This document shows, piece by piece, positions 41,401 through 48,240 of a stretch of DNA of 64,000 nucleotides. The position numbers were made by a program, and so were the translations under genes. Numbering within the stretch: the stretch's first letter is position 1; the number at the start of each line of letters is the position of its first letter. Where the stretch lies: the NCBI GenBank assembly GCA_964035575.1, contig OZ037860.1, forward strand, positions 124,001 to 188,000, read 5' to 3'. The DNA comes from Rhynchopus sp. YZ270_cl-10 (taxonomy: Eukaryota > Euglenozoa > Diplonemea > Diplonemida > Diplonemidae). The notes under the pieces were generated by a model. It was not told where the DNA came from. It was given only the letters and a program-made list of their open reading frames with translations, and made no database searches.

Positions 41401-44296
41401 TGTCGCACTGATCGTTCGCACAGCGCGACATGCCCAAGTGGCCCAACAGCTCGTCGGGGATGTACGCTCCATCCGCCTGGTGGCGACGCATATGCTGCAG
41501 CAAGCCCTTACGAGACAGGCCCCCGACCGCATCACTCGAAGACAAAATTCCCGCTCTGCATCCATCAAAGGGGCAGAACACCCGATCCGCATTGATGTGC
41601 CCCAGCTTGGTAGCCAGGGGGGCGGTGGTGGTGGTGTTGGTGGGGATGATGCCATCCAAATGCGCTGTGTCCAGCACTGCCTGCCGAGCCTCCTTCCTCA
41701 TCTTCTCTGCCATCCCCTCCTTGGTCTTCCCCACCTCCGGGACAAGCTCCACTGCCTCAAAGTGAGAGTCACAGAGAGCGATGACGACCGTGGGAAGTTT
41801 CGCTTGGAAGCTCTCCGCGTACGACTTGGCGACTCTTTTGCTACCAGGGGTGATGCGCACGAGGGGGTTCTCTTCCGATGCCTGCACCACCACGATGTTG
41901 ATGCGGGATGCTGTCGCGGTGAGCTGAAGCCCCAAGTGGTTGAGGTGGGCCTCGCCGGTCACACCATTGGCAAACTCCGTCATGGCCTCCTGCGACCCCA
42001 GCACCTGCACCAGGCGGTTCGACACCTCCACTGCTGTGTCATACAGCTGCTTGCGCATTGCCCTCACGTCCGGCTGCGTGTCGTGGTCCCAGAGGTGTAG
42101 TGCCACATAACCACAATCATTTGTGGACACGTTGGGGATGCGTTTAGCTCCAAACTTCGCCAGAGTCGCGTCCACAGACACCGCTTGCTCTGTATACGCA
42201 GGAGCGTTCACGTTTGCGCACCCACCGGTCAACGCAAACGGGGACAAGCTGATCGGGTGCTCCGGATCCGCAGGGGCAGGGCGCAGGTCCCAGGGCGTCA
42301 CCGCTCGCCACAACAGCGACAGCAAGACCAGTAGGGACACCACCAGCATGCCAAATGCCATCCCGATCCTACGAGTCCACCTGCGTGCTGCCACACGGCG
42401 CACCTCCAAGAGAAGAACCCAGCCAAGTGGGCGCGCGACGCCGACCAGTGCCACAAAACCCGCCAAACAACCACCTGCGGACCATGCAACCCACACCCAC
42501 TCGGCTGCACACACCGACAACTGACCCACCCCCATCACACTGGCCCTCACCAAGCTGGCAGCCACTCGGATCCCTCCGGTCCATCGGCGCACTCGCTCGC
42601 TCGCCCCTTCCAGCCACCGCCATCCTCTCCGAACGCGGCACAGTCCCCGCAGCACACCCACCCCCAGCACCTCCGCGTCCCGAAAAAGCGCGCAACCCAA
42701 AACATGTGGCGCTGACCTCCCAAGCTCAGACCCCACAAAAACCAGAACCCAGATGGCCACACACTGCAAAGCACCTCTCAACGCATCGGCGACCCTGATC
42801 CTGCGGAAAACTGGGTGCGCTGCCGGAGAGGGCGGACGATTGCAGGGCGCCTTGCGCCGACGGAGCCTGCCCGCCTGTGACTTGGTCCAGTTCAAGGACC
42901 GGTGTCCTCGTCGCGTCCTCCTGGTCCTCCTGCCCACTAGCCACAAAATGAGATGACTGAGGGTAGGGGCGCGTCTGTCCTTCCACAGATCCAGGACCGC
43001 GAACGACACAAACACTCCCCACTCAGGTGCCTCGACTACCCAGCAGGGGTCAGGTTGACGCAAGGAGGTGAAGACCTCCCAGAGGTTGCACCACCAGTCG
43101 AACCAAAACTCTATCTGTACACACCCCTTTTGCCACACCCGCATCATCACACAGCCACTCTGTCCTTCTCGCCCCTCAAGGCTGACCCCGAACACCAGCA
43201 TACCTCGCTCACCACCCCCTAAGTTGTTGTTGCTGCGTCTGCTGTTGATGTTGGTGCTGCTGTTGGACCTGCTGTTGGAACTGCTGCTGCAGAAGTCTAT
43301 GGAACTGCAGTTGAAACTGCTGTTGTGCCTGCTGTTGGAACCGCTGCTGCAGAAGTCTTTGGAACTGCTGTTAAAACTGCTGTTAAGCCTGCTGTTGGAA
43401 CTGCTGTTGGACCTGCCGTTAGAGCTGCTGCCGCAGAAGTCCTTGGAACTGCTGATGAAACTGCTGTTGTGCCTGTTGCTGGAACTGCTTTTGGAAACGC
43501 TGTTGGAACTGCTGCTGCAGAAGCCATTGGAACTGCTGTTGGAGACGCTGCTGGACCCGCCGTTGGAGCTGCTGCCGCAGAAGCCATTGGAACTGCTGTT
43601 GAAACTGCTGTTGTGCCTGCTGTTGGACCTGCTGTTGGAGCTGCTGCTGCAGAAGTCTTTGGAACTGCAGTTGAAACTGCTGTTGTGCCTGCTGTTGGAC
43701 CTGCTGTTGGAACCGCTGCTGCTGAAGCCTTTGGAACTGCTGGTGAAAAAGCTGTAGAGCCTGCTGTTGGAACTGCTGCAGTAAAGGCCTTTGGAACTGC
43801 TGCTGCTGCACACCAGGGGTGATACTGGGACCCCACCCAGGACTCCGAAGATTTCGTTTTTGCTGCTATCACAGTTGCAGCCACTGATGTGGTTGGGCAT
43901 ACATTGCCTCTTTTTGGGGATATCATGGGGGGAAGGGGGGTGTGGGTTGTTATGACAACAGTTCTTTACTTTGTTGCCTCCACACACGTTTTTGTTGCTG
44001 CTATCAAAGCTGCAGCTGCTTGGGTTGTTGGGCTCAAGAGGCCTCTTTTTGGGGTAAAAAAGGGGGGGAATGGGGCTCCTGCCACTGATGAGGAAGCTGT
44101 TGTAGCATAGGAAGCTGCCGCTCCTGCTGTTGGTGCTCCTGCTACTGCTGTTGATGCAGCTTATGTTGTTGCTGCTGTTGCTGCTGTTGCTGCTGTTGCT
44201 GCTGTTGCTGCTGCTGTTGGTGTAGCACCTGCTGCTGCTGCTGATGCAGACATGCAGCACCACCCACAACGCCCCCAAAAGGGCCTTCCTCCTCAT
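35486..44296 (-). CDS. LINE A polyprotein, full length (double-OTU, RT, restriction-like endonuclease)
   Basis: About 2,936 residues from MRRKALLGALWVV. The frame is open further upstream to 44677, but that part is leader repeats. Residues ~20-360 are Ser/Asn-rich. Then come hydrophobic, Trp-rich segments (e.g. GMLVVSLLVLLSLLW) and OTU-like 1 with C728 (TNDCGYVAL) and H845 (DSHFEAV). A C2H2 finger follows at ~905-950. RT has D1334 (KIDYRNAFN), GAQQGDPLGPLLFSL and Y1419-LDD. CCHC and restriction-like endonuclease follow (RPGDVYLP with D1809, LDITHV). OTU-like 2 has C2068 (AGDCAFEAL) and H2186 (GHYEPL). The end is a Cys-rich finger, a Gln/Lys coiled coil, an FPCLTMGSPVPSS module and a Ser-rich basic tail. 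RLE-type LINEs normally end soon after the endonuclease; the ~1,000-residue extension with a second protease is unusual. Confidence 0.88.
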   Translation of the reverse strand: MRRKALLGALWVVLHVCISSSSRCYTNSSSNSSNSSNSSNSSNNISCINSSSRSTNSRSGSFLCYNSFLISGRSPIPPLFYPKKRPLEPNNPSSCSFDSSNKNVCGGNKVKNCCHNNPHPPSPHDIPKKRQCMPNHISGCNCDSSKNEIFGVLGGVPVSPLVCSSSSSKGLYCSSSNSRLYSFFTSSSKGFSSSGSNSRSNSRHNSSFNCSSKDFCSSSSNSRSNSRHNSSFNSSSNGFCGSSSNGGSSSVSNSSSNGFCSSSSNSVSKSSSSNRHNSSFISSSKDFCGSSSNGRSNSSSNSRLNSSFNSSSKDFCSSGSNSRHNSSFNCSSIDFCSSSSNSRSNSSTNINSRRSNNNLGGGERGMLVFGVSLEGREGQSGCVMMRVWQKGCVQIEFWFDWWCNLWEVFTSLRQPDPCWVVEAPEWGVFVSFAVLDLWKDRRAPTLSHLILWLVGRRTRRTRRGHRSLNWTKSQAGRLRRRKAPCNRPPSPAAHPVFRRIRVADALRGALQCVAIWVLVFVGSELGRSAPHVLGCALFRDAEVLGVGVLRGLCRVRRGWRWLEGASERVRRWTGGIRVAASLVRASVMGVGQLSVCAAEWVWVAWSAGGCLAGFVALVGVARPLGWVLLLEVRRVAARRWTRRIGMAFGMLVVSLLVLLSLLWRAVTPWDLRPAPADPEHPISLSPFALTGGCANVNAPAYTEQAVSVDATLAKFGAKRIPNVSTNDCGYVALHLWDHDTQPDVRAMRKQLYDTAVEVSNRLVQVLGSQEAMTEFANGVTGEAHLNHLGLQLTATASRINIVVVQASEENPLVRITPGSKRVAKSYAESFQAKLPTVVIALCDSHFEAVELVPEVGKTKEGMAEKMRKEARQAVLDTAHLDGIIPTNTTTTAPLATKLGHINADRVFCPFDGCRAGILSSSDAVGGLSRKGLLQHMRRHQADGAYIPDELLGHLGMSRCANDQCDMLLPQSKEVCNTCTVHFGEEGFTAPSPSSRGMLTDQDDLPSFEVMGTTRIQLKGGCPDKHLQLYSELFLRVLMDILEYQDEVAWKRLALFFTVLHRTRTERGGKDQERRLTSTWGKDLEAWKAGQYVALWEQTVEERKPRPSGWSDEDTDEGRRKRTIAKARAGLPSQAMSCATSDGLAPQTPATLEKLQTKHPAAADSKALEQADWPQPQEVPPVTVVEVMKALRSMPKSSAAGPSNVTGAHLRTLCLQRRAKGTLAALAAVLTSLARGNAPVEVAEFFAGANLVALRKPAKGPGLEEDVRPIAVGDTLRRLVGKILSARVRVPARTLLLRGNQVGVATARGAAVATDVISQYAVRNRGKGKVILKIDYRNAFNCVDRLSMLRAVDANLPELAPWVRWCYLEPSSLFYGGDTIRSQRGAQQGDPLGPLLFSLTIHQMALELKGHPGLDGTLWYLDDGSLRGSPKAVFEAYQVLCTRSSELGLEVNANKCELISTGGVSKEDLEAVGFTLNEGGQDAMGEGGFRLLDVDGFDFLGIPIGSAAFCEEYMAQKVDDSRRNLEALVDLGDSQAAFYVLRYCEGYCRMVFYMRGIPQCAEYLTAFDDLIDRCLAALLHDPDGALPELARAQAALPVALGGLGIRRTVDHRTAASLASQSGNLQLSQALDPAFTWDEERWNSAAEEYNSRVPVAFHVDRAQPKKILEQQSLSSAVIDAQADKLMQQLCMRDRARMKSLLLPLSGTYLTATPSARNQMSSADFAVVTRFRLGVAIHAEGTTCSACQGGQKRVVMDSFGDHTFGCPYSKHRVARHNALRDSVYRAAQGAGLDPALEETVRVDLESKKRPGDVYLPVGVAENGPRCLDITHVCPTLPSYRTGASKFVGWSAKNQGQVKREKHERDLNKINTKFSPIVFEAFGGAGDEANLLIAQLGGLTTGQTSHLTGSAELRIRESIAVAYQKKVASSFLERGAMCVGIATLKREPCVEVDVAPSAEDMDRFGRRSAGAVEPLCDDANPDDDMSRPAPDRSEEQQGKRKRDVKPDHVEPPRKRTGRFDSATVIPEGPGLDVVREWEFLRECPAAQRPRATEQAAKLGASKVTWSFVAGDCAFEALLFATGRTDLSVEGLRQAAVKKVQGRADLSSAAVPNFGVWQRLMTSGDRGDERTWADAIAVAGAGEALEVSVVILNEFARPSLMVPRKRPKAVVLLLHSGDQDAADGSGSIPGHYEPLTMDPALQQHILSFEATGGKGECQSERPMAFVGAREAEASNTFLQCEQCSKLFDASDAHFCCHTCGGLACLHCAQGSKHCPLSQIGRAEYFSALSFLHSNVPAQAASAEGSGDPPPKRAPSPAVPAPEGEDVEEVDMPMAGEEGQQAEQKQQKHEKQRKQQKQQQQKADQEKKEALQRASDAWQQALEVRREHRRSWGPDLAALRGTFGDRQQELSRFLEEQNVRLDQAKAADRHRVEELTARHKRELAEDAKKMHAQYLEDCDRHPEAGESLRAEYDRQRCERHYAIAAKHESEQKATTLLLTAVNLSRQLEAERMVAYGRCFGVVCEGRLFLPCHAVRRAVGDDPEGLEPDCVGDWMALFGPQGASPCPGEFLYCWATQQPWSGNGEGDGDCPESVVARQAVRKIAGEAGYCDTWGKTSAVIVVREGRVSWGTPSRDQLEEEVGRQAEAADTEVRVKVEEMDDDEQEQEEDLDTAMEGADRAHSLSVEGIPDQKKQARVRELLRAQSEAWMWTEEERTERGGLFPCLTMGSPVPSSVTKWISLFHYRQGEKQDGRPLLSLPLSTATFTQWYEVMKVVGLHEWSVQEKCKAKSTLHALTDNRSTRGQAFAAESTRRENEARAAREGIGRQPQASSSSSSSSTSAGRGTTTSIAQPAVSTSSSSSSAGRGNATSSAQPAPSPAPKGPQRHAAQGRSNTSNVFTDAVAQATQHVLSPQEVQRGRNGRGGGQKGRQSGGRKGKKGNKKN

Positions 44297-44592
44297 TTTA
44301 AAAAAGACTTTAAAAAAGCAAAAACCAAAAAACGAAAACAAAGAAGGACAAGACACACTACGCCTTGCGCTTCGCCGGCCTGCACTCCTCAACCGTTGCC
44401 CAGGGACCGCCCCGTGGAGGCGTACAAGGCTCACAATAAAACAAAGGAAAGGGGGAGGGAGGGTAAAAAGAAAGGACAAGTGTGTTGTAATGTGTAAAAA
44501 ATGGTCCCCTGTAAAAAATGGTCCCCTGTAAATGTAAAAAGACTTTAAAAAAGCAAAAACCAAAAAACGAAAACAAAGAAGGACAAGACAGG
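44297..44592 (-). repeat. LINE A leader, two tandem partial monomers
   Basis: 44297-44360 and 44535-44592 share a stretch containing GACTTTAAAAAAGC and GAAGGACAAGACA. Between them lie GC-rich leader sequence and two copies of AAAAAATGGTCCCCTGT. Tandem 5' monomers are common in LINE promoters. The copy 1 leader has three GGTCCCCTGT units and ends there. Confidence 0.65.
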
Positions 44593-44935
44593 CCACTCCG
44601 GTGCACAGGGTGCCGGTCCGGTGCACAGGGTGCCCCCAAAAAATCCGGTGCACAGGGTGCCAAAAAATCCGGTGCACAGGGTGCTTTTTAGCCGGGGCTT
44701 ATAACGTGGGGGGCACCCTGTGCACCGGATTGCGAACCCGTAATGGCACCCTGTGCACCGGATTAAAAGGGGCACCCTGTGCACCGGATTTTTAGGGGCA
44801 CCCTGTGCACCGTTTTTTGCGGGCACCCTGTGCACCGGATCCAGTGCCAAAAAGGCACCCTGTGCACCTTTTGGGGGCACCCTGTGCACCGGATTTGGAA
44901 CCACTATGTCACCCTGTGCACCGGATCCAGGCTTC
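44593..44935. repeat. Cluster of 12 GCACCCTGTGCACC motifs with an orientation switch
   Basis: Four copies read GGTGCACAGGGTGC (44598-44685), then eight read GCACCCTGTGCACC (44712-44925), mostly followed by GGAT and separated by short variable spacers. The switch near 44695 would let the strand fold into a long imperfect hairpin. Related four-motif clusters lie at 9840-9990 and 46664-46815. Confidence 0.85.
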
Positions 44936-45027
44936 CAATATTACTCACCCAGTTTTAGAAACACTGGCATATTGTGTTGTCCAGGTTCGTGTGGTTAAAC
45001 AGGTGTTTGGGCTTCACGCACTGAGCA

Positions 45028-46130
45028 GGTTCTAGGTTGCGTTATCCGGCTGGTGTGGTGGTGCGGGTGCGCGGGGTTCGGGAAACGTTATCTGGTTCGT
45101 GTGGTCGATAAGCTGGCTGGTGGGTGCGGGTGCGCGGGAACCTGCTGGTTCTAGGTTGCGTTATCTGGTTCTAGGTTATGGTATCCGGCTGGTGGTTGGT
45201 GCGGGTTTGCGGGTTTGCGGGTGCGCGGGTTTGCGGGTTCTAGGTTGCGTTATCCGGCTGGTGTGGTTGTGCGGGTGCGCGGGGTTCGGGCAACGTTATC
45301 CGGCTGGTGTGGTGGTGCGGGTGCGCGGGGTTCGGGCAACGTTATCTGGTTCGTGTGGTCGATAAGCTGGCTGGTGGGTGCGGGTGCGCGGGAACCTGCT
45401 GGTTCTAGGTTGCGTTATCTGGTTCTAGGTTATGGTATCCGGCTGGTGGTTGGTGCGGGTTTGCGGGTTTGCGGGTGCGCGGGTTTGCGGGTTCTAGGTT
45501 GCGTTATCCGGCTGGTGTGGTTGTGCGGGTGCGCGGGGTTCGGGCAACGTTATCTGGTTCGTGTGGTCGATAAGCTGGCTGGTGGGTGCGGGTGCGCGGG
45601 AACCTGCTGGTTCTAGGTTACGGTATCCGGCTCGTGGTTGGTGCGGGTGCGCGGGTTTGCGGGTTCTAGGTTGCGTTATCTGGTTCTAGGTTACGGTATC
45701 CGGCTGGTGGTTGGTGCGGGTTTGCGGGTTTGCGGGTGCGCGGGTTTGCGGGTTCTAGGTTGCGTTATCCGGCTGGTGTGGTTGTGCGGGTGCGCGGGGT
45801 TCGGGCAACGTTATCTGGCTGGTGTGGTGGTGCGGGTGCGCGGGGTTCGGGCAACGTTATCTGGTTCGTGTGGTCGATAAGCTGGCTGGTGGGTGCGGGT
45901 GCGCGGGAACCTGCTGGTTCTAGGTTACGGTATCCGGCTCGTGGTTGGTGCGGGTGCGCGGGTTTGCGGGTTCTAGGTTGCGTTATCCGGCTGGTGTGGT
46001 TGATAGGGTTCTCGGGGTTCAGGCACTTTATCTGGTTGGTGTGGTCGATAAGCTGGCGGGTGGGTGCAGGTGTGCAAACCCGCAAACCCGTGGGAATCTG
46101 CAGGTTGCGTTATCTGGTTGGTGTGGTTGT
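45028..46130. repeat. GC-rich higher-order repeat array
   Basis: About five copies of a roughly 205-255-bp unit, each starting GTTCTAGGTTGCGTTATCCG and containing GTGGTCGATAAGCTGGC, GCGCGGGAACC and short GCGGGTTT runs. It is strongly G/T-rich on the plus strand. A shorter version lies at 8601-9080. Non-coding; the long frames through it are by-products of composition. Confidence 0.9.
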
Positions 46131-46359
46131 GAGGGTTTTTTGTTGCGCCTGCTGGTTGGTGCTTTGTGGGTGGGCATATGTGGCCATGTGTTGTTGCACC
46201 ACCACGCTTCCCTGAGAGATGGCTTTTTTTCTTGTGTATACTGTTTTCTGTGTATATTTCTTTAGTGAGTTTCTGCTTTATGTGAGGTTCTTGGGCTACT
46301 AAAGTGGTTTGTGTTGTACTAGTCCTCACTGTAATACTATGCTTCCCTGCTGACGGAGG

Positions 46360-46549
46360 GTGTACTGTGTACTGTGTACTGTGTACTGTGTACTGTGTAC
46401 TGTGTACTGTGTACTGTGTACTGTGTACTGTGTACTGTGTACTGTGTACTGTGTACTGTGTACTGTGTACTGTGTACTGTGTACTGTGTACTGTGTACTG
46501 TGTACTGTGTACTGTGTACTGTGTACTGTGTACTGTGTACTGTGTACTG
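46360..46549. repeat. 7-bp satellite ACTGTGT (27 copies)
   Basis: Same unit and same flanks as 9311-9719, but less than half the copy number. Confidence 0.97.
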
Positions 46550-46860
46550 CTACTCAGAATATGTTTTCCTTGGTCAGAGGCTCCATACAGGTGAAAGGTG
46601 AAAAGTTTTTCAAGCAAAAAAAAAAGTTTTGCCTGTGAAAGTCATAGGGTGCCAATCTCAAGGGCACCCTGTGCACCCTTTTTCCGGACCCAAAAAGGCA
46701 CCCTGTGCACCCTTTCTCAGGGGCCAAAAGCACCCTGTGCACCTTTTCAAAATCCAGTTCCGGGGGGTTTCGGGAGAGTTTCGTGCAGTGGGTTTTCAGG
46801 CACCCTGTGCACCTGAGATACCACAAGACACACTACGCCTTGCGCTTCGCCGGCCTGCAC

Positions 46861-46865
<5 letters not shown>

Positions 46866-46896
<31 letters not shown>
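46866..46896 (-). mobile_element. Poly(A)-only retro-insertion with 9-bp TSD
   Basis: Thirty-one T with nothing else, flanked by exact GCACTCCTC copies (46857-46865 and 46897-46905). LINE A copy 2 has the empty site, with a single GCACTCCTC. It looks like target-primed reverse transcription that copied only a poly(A) tail. Confidence 0.8.
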
Positions 46897-46898
<2 letters not shown>

Positions 46899-46989
46899 AC
46901 TCCTCTACCGTTGCCCAGGGACCGCCCCGTGGAGGCGTACAAGGCTCACAATAAAACAAAGGAAAGGGGGAGGGAGGGAGGGTAAAAAG

Positions 46990-46994
<5 letters not shown>

Positions 46995-47028
<34 letters not shown>
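46995..47028 (-). mobile_element. Second poly(A)-only retro-insertion, ~14-bp TSD
   Basis: Thirty-four T between GGTAAAAAGAAAGG (46981-46994) and GGTTAAAAAAGAAAGG (47029-47044). The copy 2 leader has this sequence once and no T-run. The two flanks differ by two small indels in homopolymers. Confidence 0.65.
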
Positions 47029-47029
<1 letters not shown>

Positions 47030-47114
47030 GTTAAAAAAGAAAGGACAAGTGTGTTGTAATGTGTAAAAAATGGTCCCCTGTGTAAAAAATGGTCCCCTGT
47101 AAAAAATGGTCCCC

Positions 47115-48240
47115 TGTGCAAGGATGCTGTGCAAGGATGCTGTGCAAGGATGCTGTGCAAGGATGCTGTGCAAGGATGCTGTGCAAGGATGCTGTGCAAG
47201 GATGCTGTGCAAGGATGCTGTGCAAGGATGCTGTGCAAGGATGCTGTGCAAGGATGCTGTGCAAGGATGCTGTGCAAGGATGCTGTGCAAGGATGCTGTG
47301 CAAGGATGCTGTGCAAGGATGCTGTGCAAGGATGCTGTGCAAGGATGCTGTGCAAGGATGCTGTGCAAGGATGCTGTGCAAGGATGCTGTGCAAGGATGC
47401 TGTGCAAGGATGCTGTGCAAGGATGCTGTGCAAGGATGCTGTGCAAGGATGCTGTGCAAGGATGCTGTGCAAGGATGCTGTGCAAGGATGCTGTGCAAGG
47501 ATGCTGTGCAAGGATGCTGTGCAAGGATGCTGTGCAAGGATGCTGTGCAAGGATGCTGTGCAAGGATGCTGTGCAAGGATGCTGTGCAAGGATGCTGTGC
47601 AAGGATGCTGTGCAAGGATGCTGTGCAAGGATGCTGTGCAAGGATGCTGTGCAAGGATGCTGTGCAAGGATGCTGTGCAAGGATGCTGTGCAAGGATGCT
47701 GTGCAAGGATGCTGTGCAAGGATGCTGTGCAAGGATGCTGTGCAAGGATGCTGTGCAAGGATGCTGTGCAAGGATGCTGTGCAAGGATGCTGTGCAAGGA
47801 TGCTGTGCAAGGATGCTGTGCAAGGATGCTGTGCAAGGATGCTGTGCAAGGATGCTGTGCAAGGATGCTGTGCAAGGATGCTGTGCAAGGATGCTGTGCA
47901 AGGATGCTGTGCAAGGATGCTGTGCAAGGATGCTGTGCAAGGATGCTGTGCAAGGATGCTGTGCAAGGATGCTGTGCAAGGATGCTGTGCAAGGATGCTG
48001 TGCAAGGATGCTGTGCAAGGATGCTGTGCAAGGATGCTGTGCAAGGATGCTGTGCAAGGATGCTGTGCAAGGATGCTGTGCAAGGATGCTGTGCAAGGAT
48101 GCTGTGCAAGGATGCTGTGCAAGGATGCTGTGCAAGGATGCTGTGCAAGGATGCTGTGCAAGGATGCTGTGCAAGGATGCTGTGCAAGGATGCTGTGCAA
48201 GGATGCTGTGCAAGGATGCTGTGCAAGGATGCTGTGCAAA
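47115..48240. repeat. 13-bp satellite CAAGGATGCTGTG, right part (~86 copies)
   Basis: A very uniform array with no internal variant that I can see, ending at GTGCAAAGATGG. Because 13 is not a multiple of 3 and the unit lacks stops, all six frames are open and give several spurious ~400-codon ORFs. Confidence 0.97.

Larger units (their letters stand above)
34888..44592 (-). mobile_element. LINE A, copy 2 (uninterrupted ORF)
   Basis: The 3' end is a 19-nt T-run at 34888-34906, followed by about 580 bp of 3' UTR, the ORF 35486-44296 and a leader to about 44592. The poly(A) starts about 400 bp earlier in the 3' UTR than in copy 1, at an A-rich site, so the RNA was probably cleaved or primed internally. 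The left flank resembles the LINE B leader. I could not find a TSD, so the right end is uncertain. The leader contains two tandem partial monomers, each with GACTTTAAAAAAGC ... GAAGGACAAGACA. Confidence 0.7.
26776..46822 (-). mobile_element. LINE B with long satellite-bearing leader, inserted in the LINE A copy 1 leader
   Basis: Exact 14-bp TSD ACAAGACACACTAC at 26762-26775 and 46823-46836; in copy 2 the same LINE A leader is continuous (about 44344-44357 and onward). The insert begins with a 32-nt T-run (poly(A) tail), then 3' UTR, ORF 27631-34650 and leader to about 34887. LINE A copy 2 interrupts here. The leader appears to resume at 44593-46822 with motif clusters, GC-rich repeats and the 7-bp array, ending in GGTATCT (minus strand). 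That the satellite block is B's own 5' leader is an inference from the TSD and from the second copy of the same terminus at 9996. Confidence 0.7.
10184..47117 (-). mobile_element. LINE A, copy 1 (split by five later insertions)
   Basis: A non-LTR retrotransposon with its 3' end at left: a 33-nt T-run (its poly(A) tail) at 10184-10216, 3' UTR to 11198, ORF pieces 11199-15251, 15628-15779 and 19801-26721, and 5' leader at 26722-26775 and 46823-47117. Between these lie a 376-bp poly(A) element, LINE C, the 20-kb LINE B insert and two poly(T)-only insertions, nearly all with TSDs. Both outer ends abut the 13-bp satellite, so the element inserted into that array. Its nucleotide sequence is almost identical to copy 2, so insertion was recent. 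The alternative, that 10184-10620 is the tail of a different element, is less likely but not excluded. Confidence 0.75.

Noticed and set aside
44593-44935. CRISPR-like look of regularly repeated GCACCCTGTGCACC
   Set aside because: The repeats are short, reverse orientation in mid-cluster, have short low-complexity spacers of uneven length, and lie in eukaryotic transposon DNA.
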